Of a DNA stretch of 64,000 nt, positions 15,899-25,212 are shown one piece after another. The notes beneath the pieces are model-generated. The model saw only the letters and a program-made list of their open reading frames with translations, was not told the origin of the DNA and ran no database searches. Location: contig CAVEPA010000006.1 in assembly GCA_963617485.1 (NCBI GenBank), forward strand, positions 1 through 64,000. Direction: 5' to 3'. How positions within the stretch are numbered: position 1 is the stretch's first letter; each line of letters begins with the position of its first letter. Source of the DNA: UBA1757 sp963617485. Its GTDB lineage: Bacteria; Bacteroidota; Bacteroidia; Bacteroidales; UBA1402. The position numbers were made by a program, and so were the translations under genes.

Positions 15899-18316
15899 TT
15901 AGAATGTGCGTGTATAACTAACGGAAGGCAAAATGGGCAGTACCGTAATTTTCGATACCCTGATGCCGCTTTGCGTGGTGTCGGTGTCCTTGTCGTAAGT
16001 GCTGTAGCTTTCTTTGTAGATATAATCGGGATTCTTGTAGTTGTAGGCGTTGTAGACGCTCAAGTTCCAGATGCGCTCGCCGCGTTTTTTCTGCTTGTGA
16101 AAGTTGATGCCCAGATTAAGCGTGTGCGATGCCGGCAGCCGATAGTTGCCGCGCGAGGAGGTGTATTCGCTTTCGTAATGTTCCCCGTTGATGTCCTGCG
16201 TGCTGAATGTTCTGGTACTGAGGGTGGTAACACCGCCCGAGAGATATTTCCAAGCAGCCGACACATCCACCTTCTGTGAGAACTTGTGGTTGAGTACGAT
16301 ACTCAGGTTGTGACGGCGGTCGTATTTGAAGGGATACCATTGACCTCCGCTGATACTGCCGTCGGGATAGCGGCGCTCGCTCTTGGCCAGTGTGTAGCTG
16401 AGCCAGCCGGTGGTGGCCCCGGTGGTTTTCTCCACGAACAGCTCCGCGCCGTAGGCGCGGCCTTTGCCCATAGCAACTTTGTCTTGCCAGCCCGATGAAG
16501 TCAGCACCAAGGTAACACCGTCGCGGTATTCCAACACATTGTTCATCAGCTTGTAGTAGCCTTCCAGCGAGAGTTCCCAGCCGTTGCCGATATCCCAATA
16601 GGCACCCAGCGATACTTGGTCGGCGGTTTCCGGCTTGATGTTCTCGGTGATGGGCACCCACAGGTCGGTGGGCAGTGAAATATCGCTCGAAGCCAACAAG
16701 TGTACATATTGGGACATACGCGAGTAGGATGCTTTGATGCTGAGGCCGTCGCCCAGATCGAGGCGGCTCGAGAAACGCGGTTGCAGCGAGAAATATGGCT
16801 TGCCCTGCGTATAGAACATGCTGGCATGCAGGCCGGGATTGAGGAAAAGGCAAGTTCCCAGCAGGAAGTCGTCTTCGATGTAGAGAGATGCTTCGTGTCC
16901 AATCAGCCTTTCGTTGGCTGAGGCCTTAAAGGAGGCATTCGTTACCACCGTATCGTTGTGCTCGGTATACAGGCCGATGCTGGAGCTCTCGGGCAAGAAG
17001 TCGTGGTGGATGTACTCGGCTCCGAACTTTATCAGATGGTCGGTGTTGGGGTTGTAGTCGAAGTCGACCTTAAGGTTGATGTCGTTGATGGAAGAATCGT
17101 AGCGGAAATTGGTCTTTTCGAGTTGTTTGTCTTCAACGTCCTTGGTAGTGTAGCGCATGCTCACGTCGGTGTTCATCTCGTAGTGGTTGAAGGCCAGTGT
17201 GGTGTTGGCAAACAGACTGTTGCCGAAGCTATGGTTCCAGCGCAGTGCCGCTACGGAGTTGCCCCAGTCGAGGTTCAGCTTGCCCATAGACGATACGGCG
17301 ATGGGCTGGCCGTCGTAGTTCTGGTAATTGTCTGTGGTGCTGTTGTTTACCAGAAAACGGTCGCGACCGTGGTAAACCGAGGCTATCAAGCGGTCGCCCG
17401 AGTCGAAACGGTGGGTGACTTTGCCGTTGAAGTCGCCGAAATAGTAGTTGGCAGGAATCCCTTTGGCTGTGAGCAGCGGTGTGAACAGGAAACTGTGCAG
17501 TACGCGCCCGCTCAGCGAGAAAGAGGTCTTGTCGCGCACGATAGGCCCTTCCAAGTGAAGTCTGTCGGTGAACGCACCTATGCTCAGCAGGCCGTGCAGT
17601 TCCTTGCTGTTGCCATCATTGGTGCGCACATCAATCACCGACGAGAGCCGGCCACCGTAGCGTGCCGGGAAGGAACCTTTGAACATGGTCACCTTCTTGA
17701 TGGCTTCGGGCGTGAATACCGAGAAGATGCCGAACATATGGTTGACGCTGTAAAGAGGAATGTCATCGAGCAGTATCAGGTTCTCGTCGGCACCGCCGCC
17801 CCGCACATAGATACCCGAAGTACCCGCCATGCCACCCTGAACGCCCGGTAGATATTGCAGGGCCTTGAGAACATCGGTCTCGCCGAAGAGTACCGGCAGG
17901 GTAGACAATTGGGTGGACGATACTTCCAGCGCACCGGTGGTGGTGGAATTCAGTCCGGCCTCCTTGCGGGCGGTCACCACAGCTTCCTTGAGTTCTTGGC
18001 CCGGTTCCAGGGTAATGTTGAGTACTGTGTCGCGCCTGAGGTCGAGCACTTGGGTCTGGGCCGTGTATCCCACATAAGACCAGCGTAGGGTATGGCTACC
18101 GGCCGGCAAGGCCAGGTTGTAGAAACCGTAATTGTTGGTAACGGCACCGGTGACGCTGCCTCTTTCCGAGACGACTTCGCAGATAACGGCCGCCCCGATA
18201 AGCATCTCGCCGCTTTTGGCATCGGAAATGTAACCGCTTACCGTCACTCTCTTTTGCCCCAGAGCCGAGAGCGTGCAGAGGCAAAGCATTAATAGCATGG
18301 TAAAGATTCTCTTCAT
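15899..18316 (-). CDS. TonB-dependent outer-membrane receptor with carboxypeptidase-like N-domain
   Basis: 805 aa from the ATG at 18316, which gives a proper signal peptide (MKRIFTMLLMLCLCTLSALG); the longer frame adds 11 unlikely residues. Residues ~22-110 form a CarboxypepD_reg-like beta domain (VSGYISDAKSGEMLIGAAV), followed by a plug with LPGVQGGMAGTSGIYVRGGG and then a 22-strand-type barrel ending in an aromatic (SVSYTRTF). It lacks the extra SusC-family length (usually ~1,000 aa) and is paired with DUF4249 rather than SusD, so it belongs to the shorter receptor class. It imports an unidentified ligand across the outer membrane using TonB energy. Confidence 0.92.
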   Translation of the reverse strand: MKRIFTMLLMLCLCTLSALGQKRVTVSGYISDAKSGEMLIGAAVICEVVSERGSVTGAVTNNYGFYNLALPAGSHTLRWSYVGYTAQTQVLDLRRDTVLNITLEPGQELKEAVVTARKEAGLNSTTTGALEVSSTQLSTLPVLFGETDVLKALQYLPGVQGGMAGTSGIYVRGGGADENLILLDDIPLYSVNHMFGIFSVFTPEAIKKVTMFKGSFPARYGGRLSSVIDVRTNDGNSKELHGLLSIGAFTDRLHLEGPIVRDKTSFSLSGRVLHSFLFTPLLTAKGIPANYYFGDFNGKVTHRFDSGDRLIASVYHGRDRFLVNNSTTDNYQNYDGQPIAVSSMGKLNLDWGNSVAALRWNHSFGNSLFANTTLAFNHYEMNTDVSMRYTTKDVEDKQLEKTNFRYDSSINDINLKVDFDYNPNTDHLIKFGAEYIHHDFLPESSSIGLYTEHNDTVVTNASFKASANERLIGHEASLYIEDDFLLGTCLFLNPGLHASMFYTQGKPYFSLQPRFSSRLDLGDGLSIKASYSRMSQYVHLLASSDISLPTDLWVPITENIKPETADQVSLGAYWDIGNGWELSLEGYYKLMNNVLEYRDGVTLVLTSSGWQDKVAMGKGRAYGAELFVEKTTGATTGWLSYTLAKSERRYPDGSISGGQWYPFKYDRRHNLSIVLNHKFSQKVDVSAAWKYLSGGVTTLSTRTFSTQDINGEHYESEYTSSRGNYRLPASHTLNLGINFHKQKKRGERIWNLSVYNAYNYKNPDYIYKESYSTYDKDTDTTQSGIRVSKITVLPILPSVSYTRTF

Positions 18317-18357
18317 GTAAAAACGTTCCTTAACGTGAGTAAATGTCAAACAAGTTG

Positions 18358-18388
18358 CAAAGGTACGTTAAAGGGACCTTTGTTACAA
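18358..18388 (-). promoter_or_regulatory. Promoter for the receptor-DUF4249 operon
   Basis: Minus strand TACCTTTG at 18365-18358 matches the -7 consensus; TTG at 18388-18386 lies 20 bases upstream as a partial -33 element. The receptor ATG is 41 bases downstream. Confidence 0.65.
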
Positions 18389-18395
18389 GACAAAG

Positions 18396-18426
18396 AAAAA
18401 CCGCCCCAAAATCACTTCTGTGGCGG
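18396..18426 (-). terminator. Rho-independent terminator after the sigma-factor operon
   Basis: On the minus strand CCGCC pairs with GGCGG across a 16-nt spacer, with several Ts following. It separates the ECF sigma operon from the receptor operon, which has its own promoter. Confidence 0.65.
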
Positions 18427-18481
18427 CTCGGCACTAACTTTTTAAGAACGTTTTTATGTAGTTTATGAAGAGAGTATGCGT

Positions 18482-18997
18482 TTATGGCTGAGGCGTTTGT
18501 ATCGACAGCGTGTCCAAGGGAGGAAGCACCAATTCCGATAATGCCGATAGCTTGTCGAGTTGAATGTTACCTGTAATATTCAGTACGCAGTTGCCTTCGG
18601 GTTCCGGCCCGGTGGCCACCATCATGAATTCCACAATCTTGTTGTCGCGGCACACCTGATAGAGGTTGATGACGTTTTTGCCGTTCTCGTTGATGGAGGA
18701 AACCAATTGGTAGTAATCGGGGTCGCGCAGCAGCTTCTTGATGCCCTTTTCGAATTCTTCATCGCCGGGATGGTGGCAGACGACGATGCGGATGGCATTG
18801 ATGCTCGATATCAGATCGCGCTCGTCTTGCTCGTCGGCCATCAGCGTCATGACGCTCAACAGTTCGGACGACAGGTTGATGGTGGTATAGCCATCTTTGC
18901 CCGAGCATTGCTGGAAAAATTTCATGAAGACCGAGTTGTCTTGGGCCATCATCCCCAGCGGGAGCATTAAGATTAAAAGAGAGTATATTTTTTTCAT
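18482..18997 (-). CDS. DUF4252 family exported protein
   Basis: 171 aa with an N-terminal signal peptide (MKKIYSLLILMLPLGMMA). The rest fits DUF4252, a small Bacteroidetes family of unknown function usually encoded beside an ECF sigma factor and its anti-sigma protein, exactly as here (10 bases downstream of the anti-sigma gene). Probably periplasmic. It may act in the sensing branch of the sigma pathway; this rests on gene order alone. Confidence 0.8.
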   Translation of the reverse strand: MKKIYSLLILMLPLGMMAQDNSVFMKFFQQCSGKDGYTTINLSSELLSVMTLMADEQDERDLISSINAIRIVVCHHPGDEEFEKGIKKLLRDPDYYQLVSSINENGKNVINLYQVCRDNKIVEFMMVATGPEPEGNCVLNITGNIQLDKLSALSELVLPPLDTLSIQTPQP

Positions 18998-19007
18998 AAC
19001 AAGCGGT

Positions 19008-19535
19008 TTATTTCGTTCTCATACTGGCATTCTGCGCCTTGAAATTGCTCAAGTATTGTCTGGCCGGTTCCTTGAAATGGTTGTCCATGCTTCTGAGCGT
19101 TTCGGCACCGCGAGAGCAGGCCTCGTGCACATCGGTGATGGGCCGTCCGTTGATGTAGCCGTATATTTTCTGTTCCTGCGGTGCCGGTGCGATGGGCTGT
19201 CCGGTGGCCATCATACTTTCGTGCTTGTAGTGCATCAGCGCTACGTTGCCGCCAACGGCGATACCGATAACCAGAGAAGCTGCAATGGCGGCCACTTTGC
19301 CAATAAAGCCGCGCTGTCTGCGGGCCGTTTCCATACGAAGCGGCACTGCCTGGCGGTTGGCACCTTCGTGCAGTTGCGAGAAAGTGCAGAACATTGCCTT
19401 GGCATAGGCCAAATCGGCAGGAATGTCTGTTTCCTGTGAAAAATAGGCCTTCAGTCTACTTTCTTCTTCCAAGCTGCTCTCGCCTTCGAGATAGCGCTCG
19501 AGCATGCTTCTAATGTCAAGTTCGTTATAAGCCAT
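19008..19535 (-). CDS. Single-pass membrane protein, probable anti-sigma factor
   Basis: 175 aa. A cytoplasmic N-terminal part with a RYLEGESSLEEESRLKAYF motif resembles the start of anti-sigma domains; one transmembrane segment (VAAIAASLVIGIAVGGNVAL) lies near residues 95-115, then a short periplasmic tail. The start overlaps the end of the ECF sigma gene by 11 bases, indicating translational coupling. The anti-sigma role follows from this arrangement; the HxxxCxxC zinc motif is absent. Confidence 0.75.
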   Translation of the reverse strand: MAYNELDIRSMLERYLEGESSLEEESRLKAYFSQETDIPADLAYAKAMFCTFSQLHEGANRQAVPLRMETARRQRGFIGKVAAIAASLVIGIAVGGNVALMHYKHESMMATGQPIAPAPQEQKIYGYINGRPITDVHEACSRGAETLRSMDNHFKEPARQYLSNFKAQNASMRTK

Positions 19536-20031
19536 AATTCATCATCTTTATCATTTGTTCTCTAATACTCTTTCTTGCTCGCGACAGCCGCACTCTTAGC
19601 GTGGGGACATCTTCGCCCACAATAGCGGCTATTTCGTCCATTTCGTAGCCTTCGACATCGCGCAGATGGATAACGGTGCGCGATTTTTCCGGCAACTGCC
19701 TTATCAGTTTCTTTACCAGCGCGTCCATATCCTTGACATCTTCGCGCTGACCCGACCCCAGTTCGTCCTTGTCGGCAAAGGCCTCCTCCAGTTTGTCTTC
19801 GTGCAGGCGTTCGGCGCGCATTCTGTCGATACAAAGGTTTCTGACCATTCTTAGCACATAGGCCTCCAAGTTGTCCAGACCATCCAGATTGTCGCGCATG
19901 GTCCAAAGCTTGGCAAAGGAATCTTGCGTTGCGTCCTCGGCATCCATTTCGTTGCCTAAAATGGCGAGGGCGTAGCGGAATACCGATTGCTGGAGAGGAA
20001 TAAGCTCTCTGTTGAACTCTGTGGCAGTCAT
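19525..20031 (-). CDS. ECF-family RNA polymerase sigma factor
   Basis: 168 aa. Region 2 includes EDATQDSFAKLWTMRDNL and an AYVLRMVRNLCIDRMR helix; region 4 is RTVIHLRDVEGYEMDEIAAI followed by LSRARKSIREQ. These place it in the sigma-70 ECF group. It heads a three-gene operon with a membrane anti-sigma protein and DUF4252. A TATGTTTG box lies 40 bases upstream; autoregulation is common in this group but not shown here. The regulon may include the adjacent TonB receptor, which is only a positional guess. Confidence 0.92.
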   Translation of the reverse strand: MTATEFNRELIPLQQSVFRYALAILGNEMDAEDATQDSFAKLWTMRDNLDGLDNLEAYVLRMVRNLCIDRMRAERLHEDKLEEAFADKDELGSGQREDVKDMDALVKKLIRQLPEKSRTVIHLRDVEGYEMDEIAAIVGEDVPTLRVRLSRARKSIREQMIKMMNYGL

Positions 20032-20070
20032 CTTTTGGCCGATCTACGTAAGAATAACGGCTGTTGCGTT

Positions 20071-20078
20071 CAAACATA
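20071..20078 (-). promoter_or_regulatory. -7 promoter element for the ECF sigma operon
   Basis: Minus strand TATGTTTG, an exact TAnnTTTG match about 40 bases before the sigma factor start. This is the housekeeping-type motif, so basal expression probably does not need the ECF factor itself. Confidence 0.5.
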
Positions 20079-20124
20079 ACACCCCAAGCCGGTTTTTAAT
20101 AATTTTTAAAACTATCTTTTCATG

Positions 20125-20161
20125 GAAAATAGAAGCCCGGAATCGGTGGACTCCAGGCTTC
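20125..20161 (-). terminator. Rho-independent terminator of purL
   Basis: On the minus strand GAAGCCTGGA pairs with TCCGGGCTTC (ten pairs, one of them T-G) over a ten-base loop, followed by TATTTTC. It lies 27 bases after the purL stop. Confidence 0.8.
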
Positions 20162-20187
20162 AAAGATAAGAGAGATTTTGCAATATC

Positions 20188-23100
20188 TTACTGTTTTTCA
20201 ATCCATTTGCGGGCATTGACGAAAGCCTCTATCCAAGGCGTAACTTCATCGCTATGCAGGCGGTCTTCGGGATACTGTGCCCACTGCCAGGGGAAGATGG
20301 CTCTTTCCAAGTGGGGCATCATGGCCAGATGACGTCCGTCGGCCGAGCAAATAGCGGCGCAATCGTAATCGGAACCGTTGGGGTTGGCCGGGTAAGCGTG
20401 ATAGTTGTACTTGGCCACAATGTGGTAGCGATCTTCGCTGTAGGGCAAATGGAACTTGCCTTCGCCGTGGGCCACCCAAACGCCTAGCTTGCTGCCGGCC
20501 ATAGAGCCGAACATCACCGAGTGGTTCTCGGGAATCTGTACGCTGACAAATTCAGATTCAAACTTATGCGAATCGTTGTGCCACATCTCGGGCTGCTGTT
20601 CGTGTTCGGGATAGAGCAGACCCAGCGCCACCATACACTGGCAACCGTTGCAGATACCAAGGCTCAAGGTGTCTTTGCGGCTATAGAAAGCATCGAGGGT
20701 CTTCTTGGCCGTCTCGTTGAAGAGGAAGCCGCCGGCCCAACCTTTGGCAGAACCAAGCACGTCGGAATTGGAGAATCCGCCCACGAACACAATCATATTG
20801 ACATCTTCGAGGGTTTCGCGGCCCGACATCAAATCGGTCATATGCACATCCTTCACGTCGAAGCCGGCCAGATAGAGGCTGTAGGCCATTTCGCGGTCGC
20901 CGTTGACACCCTTTTCGCGGATGATGGCGGCTTTGATGCCGCTCTTGCTGCGACGGTCGGCGCTGATGCCGTATTGCGCAAGTTTGCCGCTGAACTGGGG
21001 CTGGAAATCTGTGAGCAGAGGCTGCTGCTTGTAGTTGTTGAAGCGTTCTTCGGGGCAGTTGCCGGCGGCCTGTCTGCGTTCGAGCAGGTAAGAGGGACGC
21101 ATCCAAATGTCGCGCAGCGTGTCAATGTCGAACTTGATAAGTTCTTCCTGAGCCACGATGCTGAGCTTGCGTTCGCCCGAAACATTGCCCAGACGGAAGT
21201 AGCGCAATCCAGCCTCGCTCATCAGGGCCTCCACTTCGGCGGCATTCTTGGCTTGAATGAGCACGGCGGGGTTCTCGGCAAACAAAAGTTTGGTCAAATC
21301 GTCTTCGGCACCCATGGCAGCGGCCATTTCGTCCAAACAGATATTCAGACCTCCGTGGGTGTTGGGGAAACACATTTCCAGCAAGGCGGTAACCAAACCA
21401 CCGGCCGAGATATCGTGTCCGGCAGCCAGCATTTCCTTTTCCACCATGGTCTGTACGGTGTTGAAGGCACGCTTGAAATAATCGGCATCCTTGATACAAG
21501 GCACATCCTGACCTATCTTGCCCAGCGACTGAGCCAAGGCGGAACCGCCCAGTTTCAAGTCGTCGCCGGCAAAGTCGATATAGTAGAGCGGATAGTTGCG
21601 GTGCTGGCTCAATACGGGCGTGATGACTTTCTTAACGTCTGATACTTCCGCACCGGCCGAGATGATGACAGTGCCGGGCGAGAAAACCTTGTCCTGACCA
21701 TACTTTTGGGTCATCGAAAGAGAATCCTTGCCGGTGGGGATGTTGATACCCAGTGCGATGGCAAAGTCGCTGGCGGCCTGTACGGCTTTGTACAGACGGG
21801 CATCTTCGCCTTCGTTCTTGCAAGGCCACATCCAGTTGGCGGAGAGCGAAACGCTCTTGAGCTGCTCGCTGAGCGGTGCCCACACGATATTGGTAAGCGC
21901 CTCTGCGATAGACAGCACCGAACCGGCGGCCGGATTGGCCAAGGCGGCTTGGGGTGCGTGTCCGATGGAAGTGGCGATGCCGGCCTTGCCGCGATAGTCG
22001 AGGGCAACGACACCCAAGTCGCAGACGGGCAGCTGAATGTCGCCGGCACATTGCTGACGGGCCACCTTGCCGGTAACCGAACGGTCTACCTTGTTGGTGA
22101 GCCAGTCTTTGCAGGCTACGGCTTCCAGACTCAGCACATCTTTCAGATAAGCGTCCAGCTGTTCTTGGTCGTATTGGGCTGGGGCATAGCTTTCGGCTAC
22201 GCTGTGGTCGGTGATGACGGTGCGCGGCGGTTTGCCGAACATATCTTCCAAGGCGATGTTGATGGGGTGTTCGCCCTGCTTGTTTTCGAAAACGAACTGC
22301 ATGTCGCCGGTGGTTTCGCCCACCACGTAGAAGGGGGCGCGTTCGCGCTCGGCTATGCTGCGCAAGAGATCGATGTCTTTTTCGTCCACCACCAGACCCA
22401 TACGTTCCTGGCTTTCGTTACCGATGATTTCCTTGGCCGAAAGCGTGGGGTCGCCCACGGGCAGTGCATCCATGTCAATTTTGCCACCGGTGGCTTCCAC
22501 CAGCTCCGACAGACAGTTCAAATGACCGCCTGCGCCATGGTCGTGGATAGAAACGATGGGGTTGTTGTCGGCTTCGGCCATGGCGCGGATAACGTTCGAC
22601 ACGCGTTTCTGCATTTCCGGATTGGCGCGTTGCACAGCATTCAGCTCAATGGCATTGGAATATTGGCCCGTCTCCACCGACGAAACAGCACCGCCGCCCA
22701 TACCGATGCGGTAGTTGTCACCGCCCATAACGACAATTTTCTGTCCGGGCTTGGGCTCTCCCTTGATGGCATCCTTGCGTTTGCCGAAACCCACACCGCC
22801 GGCAAGCATAATCACTTTGTCGTAGGCGAACTTCTTGTCGTTCTCTTCGTGTTCGAAAGTGAGCAGCGAACCGCAGATAAGCGGCTGACCGAACTTGTTG
22901 CCGAAGTCGCTGGCACCGTTGGAGGCCTTGATAAGAATCTGTTCGGGTGTCTGATAGAGCCAGGGACGCTCCTTCATGCCGTATTCACAGGCGTGGTCTT
23001 CCTTGTTGCGAGGATAGGAGGTCATATAGACAGCCGTGCCGGCGATGGGCAACGAAGCCTTGCCACCGCCCAGGCGGTCGCGGATTTCGCCGCCGGTACC

Positions 23101-23889
23101 TGTAGCGGCCCCGTTGAAAGGCTCTACCGTGGTGGGAAAATTATGCGTTTCGGCTTTCAGAGAAATAACCGATTCGATGTCTTTTATTTCAAAATAGTCG
23201 GCCTTGTCGTTGCTGGCCGGAGCAAACTGCTCGATAACGGGACCTTCGTTAAAGGCGACATTGTCTTTGTAGGCCGATACCAAACGGTTGGGATTGGCTT
23301 CGGAAGTCTTTTTGATAAGCTTGAAAAGCGAGCTGGGCTTCTCTTCTCCGTCGATGATGTACACGCCGTTGAAAATTTTGTGGCGGCAATGTTCCGAGTT
23401 AACCTGCGAGAAACCGAACACTTCGCTGTCGGTAAGCGGACGACCGAGTTTCTTGGACACGCTGTCCAGATAGTCGATTTCCTGCTGGCTCAAGGCCAGA
23501 CCCTCCTGCTGGTTGTAAGCGGCAATATCCTCTATGTAGACGATGGGGTCGGGTTCCTTGTTGATGGTGAAGATATCCTGGTTCAAACCTTGGTAAACAC
23601 GCTGCAGCATGGGGTCGTGACTGGCTTCGATAGAGGCGGCGGGGAAATATTCCTCGATGCGGCCTATGCCTTCCAAGCCCAAGTTGTGGGTGATTTCTAC
23701 TGCGTTGGTGCTCCATGGCGTAATCATTTCGCGGCGCGGGCCGATGAAAATGCCGTCCAACGAAGTTTCCGTCAGTGCTTGGGCACCGCTGAAAAGCCAA
23801 GTGAGTTTTTCAATATCCCGGGCATTGAACGACTGCTTGGAGTCGACAGCCAAGACATTGTTTTCCTTAGTTTTAAAGAATAGTATCAT
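20188..23889 (-). CDS. purL: Phosphoribosylformylglycinamidine synthase, single-chain form
   Basis: FGAM synthase, 1,233 aa, of the large fused type. It converts FGAR, glutamine and ATP to FGAM in purine biosynthesis. The N-terminal domain is followed by the catalytic AIR-synthase-like repeats (SEHCRHKIFNG, SLKAETHNFPTTVEPFNGAA, GTGGEIRDR) and a C-terminal glutamine amidotransferase with the nucleophile motif GICNGCQ near residue 1,080 and the late HGEGKF. Monocistronic: it has its own promoter, a hairpin leader and a terminator. Together with purC and guaB it is the third purine gene in the window. Confidence 0.97.
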   Translation of the reverse strand: MILFFKTKENNVLAVDSKQSFNARDIEKLTWLFSGAQALTETSLDGIFIGPRREMITPWSTNAVEITHNLGLEGIGRIEEYFPAASIEASHDPMLQRVYQGLNQDIFTINKEPDPIVYIEDIAAYNQQEGLALSQQEIDYLDSVSKKLGRPLTDSEVFGFSQVNSEHCRHKIFNGVYIIDGEEKPSSLFKLIKKTSEANPNRLVSAYKDNVAFNEGPVIEQFAPASNDKADYFEIKDIESVISLKAETHNFPTTVEPFNGAATGTGGEIRDRLGGGKASLPIAGTAVYMTSYPRNKEDHACEYGMKERPWLYQTPEQILIKASNGASDFGNKFGQPLICGSLLTFEHEENDKKFAYDKVIMLAGGVGFGKRKDAIKGEPKPGQKIVVMGGDNYRIGMGGGAVSSVETGQYSNAIELNAVQRANPEMQKRVSNVIRAMAEADNNPIVSIHDHGAGGHLNCLSELVEATGGKIDMDALPVGDPTLSAKEIIGNESQERMGLVVDEKDIDLLRSIAERERAPFYVVGETTGDMQFVFENKQGEHPINIALEDMFGKPPRTVITDHSVAESYAPAQYDQEQLDAYLKDVLSLEAVACKDWLTNKVDRSVTGKVARQQCAGDIQLPVCDLGVVALDYRGKAGIATSIGHAPQAALANPAAGSVLSIAEALTNIVWAPLSEQLKSVSLSANWMWPCKNEGEDARLYKAVQAASDFAIALGINIPTGKDSLSMTQKYGQDKVFSPGTVIISAGAEVSDVKKVITPVLSQHRNYPLYYIDFAGDDLKLGGSALAQSLGKIGQDVPCIKDADYFKRAFNTVQTMVEKEMLAAGHDISAGGLVTALLEMCFPNTHGGLNICLDEMAAAMGAEDDLTKLLFAENPAVLIQAKNAAEVEALMSEAGLRYFRLGNVSGERKLSIVAQEELIKFDIDTLRDIWMRPSYLLERRQAAGNCPEERFNNYKQQPLLTDFQPQFSGKLAQYGISADRRSKSGIKAAIIREKGVNGDREMAYSLYLAGFDVKDVHMTDLMSGRETLEDVNMIVFVGGFSNSDVLGSAKGWAGGFLFNETAKKTLDAFYSRKDTLSLGICNGCQCMVALGLLYPEHEQQPEMWHNDSHKFESEFVSVQIPENHSVMFGSMAGSKLGVWVAHGEGKFHLPYSEDRYHIVAKYNYHAYPANPNGSDYDCAAICSADGRHLAMMPHLERAIFPWQWAQYPEDRLHSDEVTPWIEAFVNARKWIEKQ

Positions 23890-23907
23890 AGGTTGTTGAT
23901 GAGAATC

Positions 23908-23934
23908 CTGATGCTTTAGCAGCTGATGCTAAAG
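23908..23934 (-). promoter_or_regulatory. Hairpin and direct repeat at the purL transcript start
   Basis: CTTTAGCA and TGCTAAAG (23914-23921 and 23927-23934) form a perfect eight-base-pair stem with a five-base loop. CTGATGCT is repeated at 23908-23915 and 23923-23930, period 15. The element begins six bases downstream of the purL -7 box, so it overlaps the expected transcription start. It could be an operator or a 5' mRNA stabilising hairpin. Confidence 0.5.
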
Positions 23935-23939
23935 GTCCG

Positions 23940-23970
23940 CAAAATTAATGTCCAGACAGACGAAAAACAA
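23940..23970 (-). promoter_or_regulatory. Promoter of purL
   Basis: Minus strand TAATTTTG at 23947-23940 is an exact -7 match; TTG at 23970-23968 gives a partial -33 element with 20 bases between. It overlaps the region just after the fucP stop codon. Confidence 0.65.
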
Positions 23971-23971
23971 G

Positions 23972-25201
23972 CTATTTCGACAGAATATTCCTCTTGTCAG
24001 CCAAGCCGTGCATAGCACCGAAAAGGGCGATGAAAATGAAGGAAACCATCGGCAGAATAAAGCCCAGCGCCATATTGTCCTGACCAAGTGCACCCATGCA
24101 GATGGGGAAGACAGCGCCGCCCACAATGCACATAACCAGCAGCGACGAAGCTTGTTTGGTGCGCGAACCCATCCCCTTGACACCCAAGGCGAAGATGGTT
24201 GGGAACATGGGAGCCATGAAGAAATAGCTCAGGAAAAGTCCGGCAAAGGAAACGCGGCCCAGCTTGAGCAGTACCAGCACCATGCAAGCCGTGCCCAGCA
24301 GACCGAAAATCTCCAGCAGACGCGCCGGTTTTATCCATTTCATAATAAAGCCGCTCAGCATACGGCCGATAAAGAACATTCCCATGCAACCGAAGGCCAG
24401 CAGATAACCGGCGGTCTTGGCACTCATACTCGGGTCGGCCTCGATGGCGTAGTTGATAAAGAAGCTGCCCACGCCTGTCTGCGCGCCTACATACAAGAAC
24501 TGCGCTATCAAAGCGAAGACAAAAAGCTTGTGGTCCCATACAGAACCCGTTTCGGTGCCGGCCTCGATGGCACTCTCCTTTTGGTCGGCTTCCATCTCGG
24601 CCTCGGGCAACTTGATGAATATCATCACAATAGCAACCAAGATGACCAGCCCGGCCACGATGATATAGGGTTTGGCCAAATCGAAGCTGCTGCCCGTACC
24701 GTTCAGAATAAGTGCCGTACCTAGTAGCGGGCCGACAATCCAACCAACACCATTGAAGGCGGCTGCATAGTTGATACGTTGTCCGGCGTACTCTTCCGGA
24801 CCCATGCCGGTGGCGCAGGGGTGCGCTCCGTTCTCGATGATGCAAAGGCCGCAGGCCAGAATGAACAAGGCTACGAAGAAAGGATAGGGTGAGTGGATGT
24901 AGCTGGCGGGAACGAAGGCCAGAGCGCCCAGCGCAAACAGTAGCAGACCCGTCATCAAGCCGCGCTTGTAGCCTATGCGGCGCATAATCATACCGGCCGG
25001 CAAGGACATAATGAAATAGCCGATATAGACCGAAAACTGTACAAAGCCCGATTGAGCTTTGGTCATAGAAAAAGCTTCCTGAAAATGCTTGTTGAGCACA
25101 TCGAGCATGCCATGGGCCAGGCCCCAAAGCAGATAAAGCGTTGCAATCAGAAGGAAGGGGACGAAATAGTTCACGCCCTTGCTGTTCTTGAACATCGACA
25201 T
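23972..25201 (-). CDS. fucP: FucP-type sugar:proton symporter
   Basis: Inner-membrane MFS sugar carrier of 409 aa, about 12 helices. It carries the FucP/GluP family signatures (FVPFLLIATLYLLWGLAHGM, SGFVQFSVYIGYFIMSLPAG, CIIENGAHPCATGMGPEEY, AAFNGVGWIVGPL). The ATG at 25201 is chosen because it starts 11 bases after the rhaM stop and just before the first helix. It follows rhaM and a UroD-family gene in one operon, which points to uptake of a deoxyhexose such as L-fucose or L-rhamnose; glucose or galactose transport by this family is also known. Confidence 0.85.
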   Translation of the reverse strand: MSMFKNSKGVNYFVPFLLIATLYLLWGLAHGMLDVLNKHFQEAFSMTKAQSGFVQFSVYIGYFIMSLPAGMIMRRIGYKRGLMTGLLLFALGALAFVPASYIHSPYPFFVALFILACGLCIIENGAHPCATGMGPEEYAGQRINYAAAFNGVGWIVGPLLGTALILNGTGSSFDLAKPYIIVAGLVILVAIVMIFIKLPEAEMEADQKESAIEAGTETGSVWDHKLFVFALIAQFLYVGAQTGVGSFFINYAIEADPSMSAKTAGYLLAFGCMGMFFIGRMLSGFIMKWIKPARLLEIFGLLGTACMVLVLLKLGRVSFAGLFLSYFFMAPMFPTIFALGVKGMGSRTKQASSLLVMCIVGGAVFPICMGALGQDNMALGFILPMVSFIFIALFGAMHGLADKRNILSK

Positions 25202-25212
25202 AAGCGGGAGTT

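Noticed and set aside
21706..23883. 725-aa open frame on the plus strand opposite purL
   Set aside because: It is the exact complement of a conserved enzyme with strong codon bias; long antisense frames are expected in this base composition and the product has no recognisable domain.
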